A stretch of DNA of 64,000 nt. It comes from an uncultured Bacteroidia bacterium. Its GTDB lineage: Bacteria; Bacteroidota; Bacteroidia; Bacteroidales; UBA932. The notes beneath the pieces were generated by a model. That model saw only the letters and a program-made list of their open reading frames with translations. It was not told the origin of the DNA and did not search any database. The stretch is taken from the NCBI GenBank assembly GCA_902789445.1, contig CADAOB010000003.1, positions 37,652 through 101,651 on the forward strand. The letters are read 5' to 3'. The translations under genes were made by a program, and so were the position numbers. This document shows positions 63,076-64,000 of the stretch, in pieces. Within the stretch, counting starts at the first letter, position 1. Every line of letters starts with the position of its first letter.

Positions 63076-64000
63076 TGAGAACACGTATGTGCCATTATAG
63101 GATCTTACCATACGACTCTTTGTCGACAACGACGCATCCTTCCGAAACAGCATCGTGCTCTTATCTTTCAGACGGAACGAAGATAACAGCGAAGCTAACA
63201 GGAGAAGATGAGACACAGTACCGGGGCAGTGTCATCTACCTCAAGGAATCCTCCGGATTCTCGTCGACGTTTGAAACCGTATCGATGCCGGGAGGAGGCA
63301 TGGTGTTCGTTTTCCAACACGACATGGACACCATATGCTTACGTGAAGGCCATCTTGGTAGCGTCCGGACCATCGTGAACGCCTCCGGCACCGTCGTCGA
63401 GCAAAACGACTACTACCCCTTCGGTAGCCGTACGACGTGCGGGGCCAGTAATGCGACCCTCGCCTCCAACCGCCAGAGGTTCTCCGGCAAGGAAGACCAG
63501 ACGGCCGTCGCCGGCTCCACGCTCCCCTACCTCGACTTCGGCGCGAGGATGTACGACGCGAAGCTCGTAAGATGGAACACCTATGACCCCATGGCGGAAA
63601 AGTACTACGGAATCAATCCGTACGCCTATTGCAATGGGGATCCGGTGAATATGGTGGATCCGTTAGGACGAAAACTCGTCATAGCATCATCTAATTATCA
63701 AGAAGTACCGTATAGTGTGGGTATGAAGTATTCTGGAGATGATTCATTTGTTGCAAATACTGTTTCGGCATTAAACGCAATTATTGAAAATGGTGGGAAG
63801 AAAGCCATAAATAGGCTTATAGACAGTCAGATGAAATTTGTGTATGATAATTCGTCATATAGATCTGATTTGGCCTATTGTAAAGATGGTAAAATCGGTA
63901 TAGGAGCGGCGTTCAAGAATGGTTATACGTTTTCAGAATCGCTGGAATTAATTGCTCATGAGTCATTCCATGCTGTCCAAGAGGCCGAAGGGCAAGGAGA
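63075..64000 (+). CDS. Orphan Rhs C-terminal module: Rhs core plus metallopeptidase-type toxin (partial, 3' end outside window)
   Basis: 308 codons are visible from the ATG at 63075, which overlaps the previous stop (TAATG). From about residue 30 (YLSDGTKITAKLTGEDETQY) it follows the end of the Rhs repeat-associated core: REGHLGSVRTIVNASGTVVE, QNDYYPFGSR, FSGKEDQ, LDFGARMYDAKLVRWNTYDP, YYGINPYAYCNGDPVNMVDP, LGRK. After the DPLGR boundary (63657-63671) the sequence turns AT-rich and unrelated, with HESFH at 63957-63971 (ELIAHESFHAVQEAEGQ), a zinc-peptidase motif. There is no signal peptide and only the core's last part, so it is a displaced toxin cassette, not a full Rhs protein. The 3' end is outside the window. 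Confidence 0.8.
   Translation, partial: MRTRMCHYRILPYDSLSTTTHPSETASCSYLSDGTKITAKLTGEDETQYRGSVIYLKESSGFSSTFETVSMPGGGMVFVFQHDMDTICLREGHLGSVRTIVNASGTVVEQNDYYPFGSRTTCGASNATLASNRQRFSGKEDQTAVAGSTLPYLDFGARMYDAKLVRWNTYDPMAEKYYGINPYAYCNGDPVNMVDPLGRKLVIASSNYQEVPYSVGMKYSGDDSFVANTVSALNAIIENGGKKAINRLIDSQMKFVYDNSSYRSDLAYCKDGKIGIGAAFKNGYTFSESLELIAHESFHAVQEAEGQG

Overview
The window is chromosomal DNA from a GC-rich member of the Bacteroidota, most likely Bacteroidales. The evidence is the repertoire of TonB-dependent and Oar-like outer-membrane receptors, BACON, DUF4249, DUF4876, DUF6850 and DUF4988 proteins, S46 and tricorn-type peptidases, and repeated TAnnTTTG (-7) promoter elements in place of sigma70 boxes. 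I cannot fix the genus; an uncultured gut or rumen lineage is a guess.

Layout. 1-6842 (minus): guaB, a SurA-type chaperone and a truncated OstA/LptA-like gene, then a tricorn-type protease. 6963-10660: a family-10-like glycosyl hydrolase lipoprotein, L-threonine aldolase and a REP-associated HUH transposase (RAYT) flanked by its probable REP hairpins. 10662-22883 (minus): three transcription units with three Oar-like receptors (one with a reduced plug), an OB-fold/BACON lipoprotein and a BACON/OB-fold/DRGH nuclease lipoprotein. 22924-24262: metK with a canonical promoter and a SAM-II-like riboswitch ending at the start codon. 24218-28717: cdaA-mutS2-lipoprotein, and comF. 28737-38450: an S46 peptidase and a five-gene TonB operon. 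38506-43597: small lipoproteins, a HAD phosphatase, an EEP-family enzyme, an acyltransferase and a POTRA-less Omp85 barrel. 43616-48381: three tandem DUF4988 lipoproteins. 48406-51887 (minus): a CAU tRNA and the str operon (rpsL-rpsG-fusA-rpsJ). 51989-58273 (minus): an STN-TonB receptor operon. 58415-61660: arcC, ornithine carbamoyltransferase, a coiled-coil protein and a small barrel. 61661-64000: a repeat-rich intergenic stretch, then an AT-rich polymorphic-toxin module running off the end.

How it fits together. Most genes serve the envelope: capture of macromolecules by TonB/Oar receptors with surface lipoproteins, periplasmic peptide breakdown (tricorn, S46), outer-membrane assembly (SurA, OstA, Omp85) and lipid acylation. 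Housekeeping comes from guaB, metK, mutS2, cdaA and the str operon. Accessory content lies in the RAYT/REP system, palindromic elements inserted in frame in two genes, large inverted repeats at 28737-28840 and 61827-61920, and the Rhs toxin module at the right edge.

The strongest leads are the SAM-II-like leader of metK, the RAYT/REP set with loop lengths conserved at exactly 16 nt, the nuclease/OB-fold/Oar operon as a possible nucleic-acid acquisition system, several genes whose -7 element sits 4-5 nt before the ATG (probable leaderless mRNAs), and the toxin module. All calls come from reading the sequence; no database search was possible.
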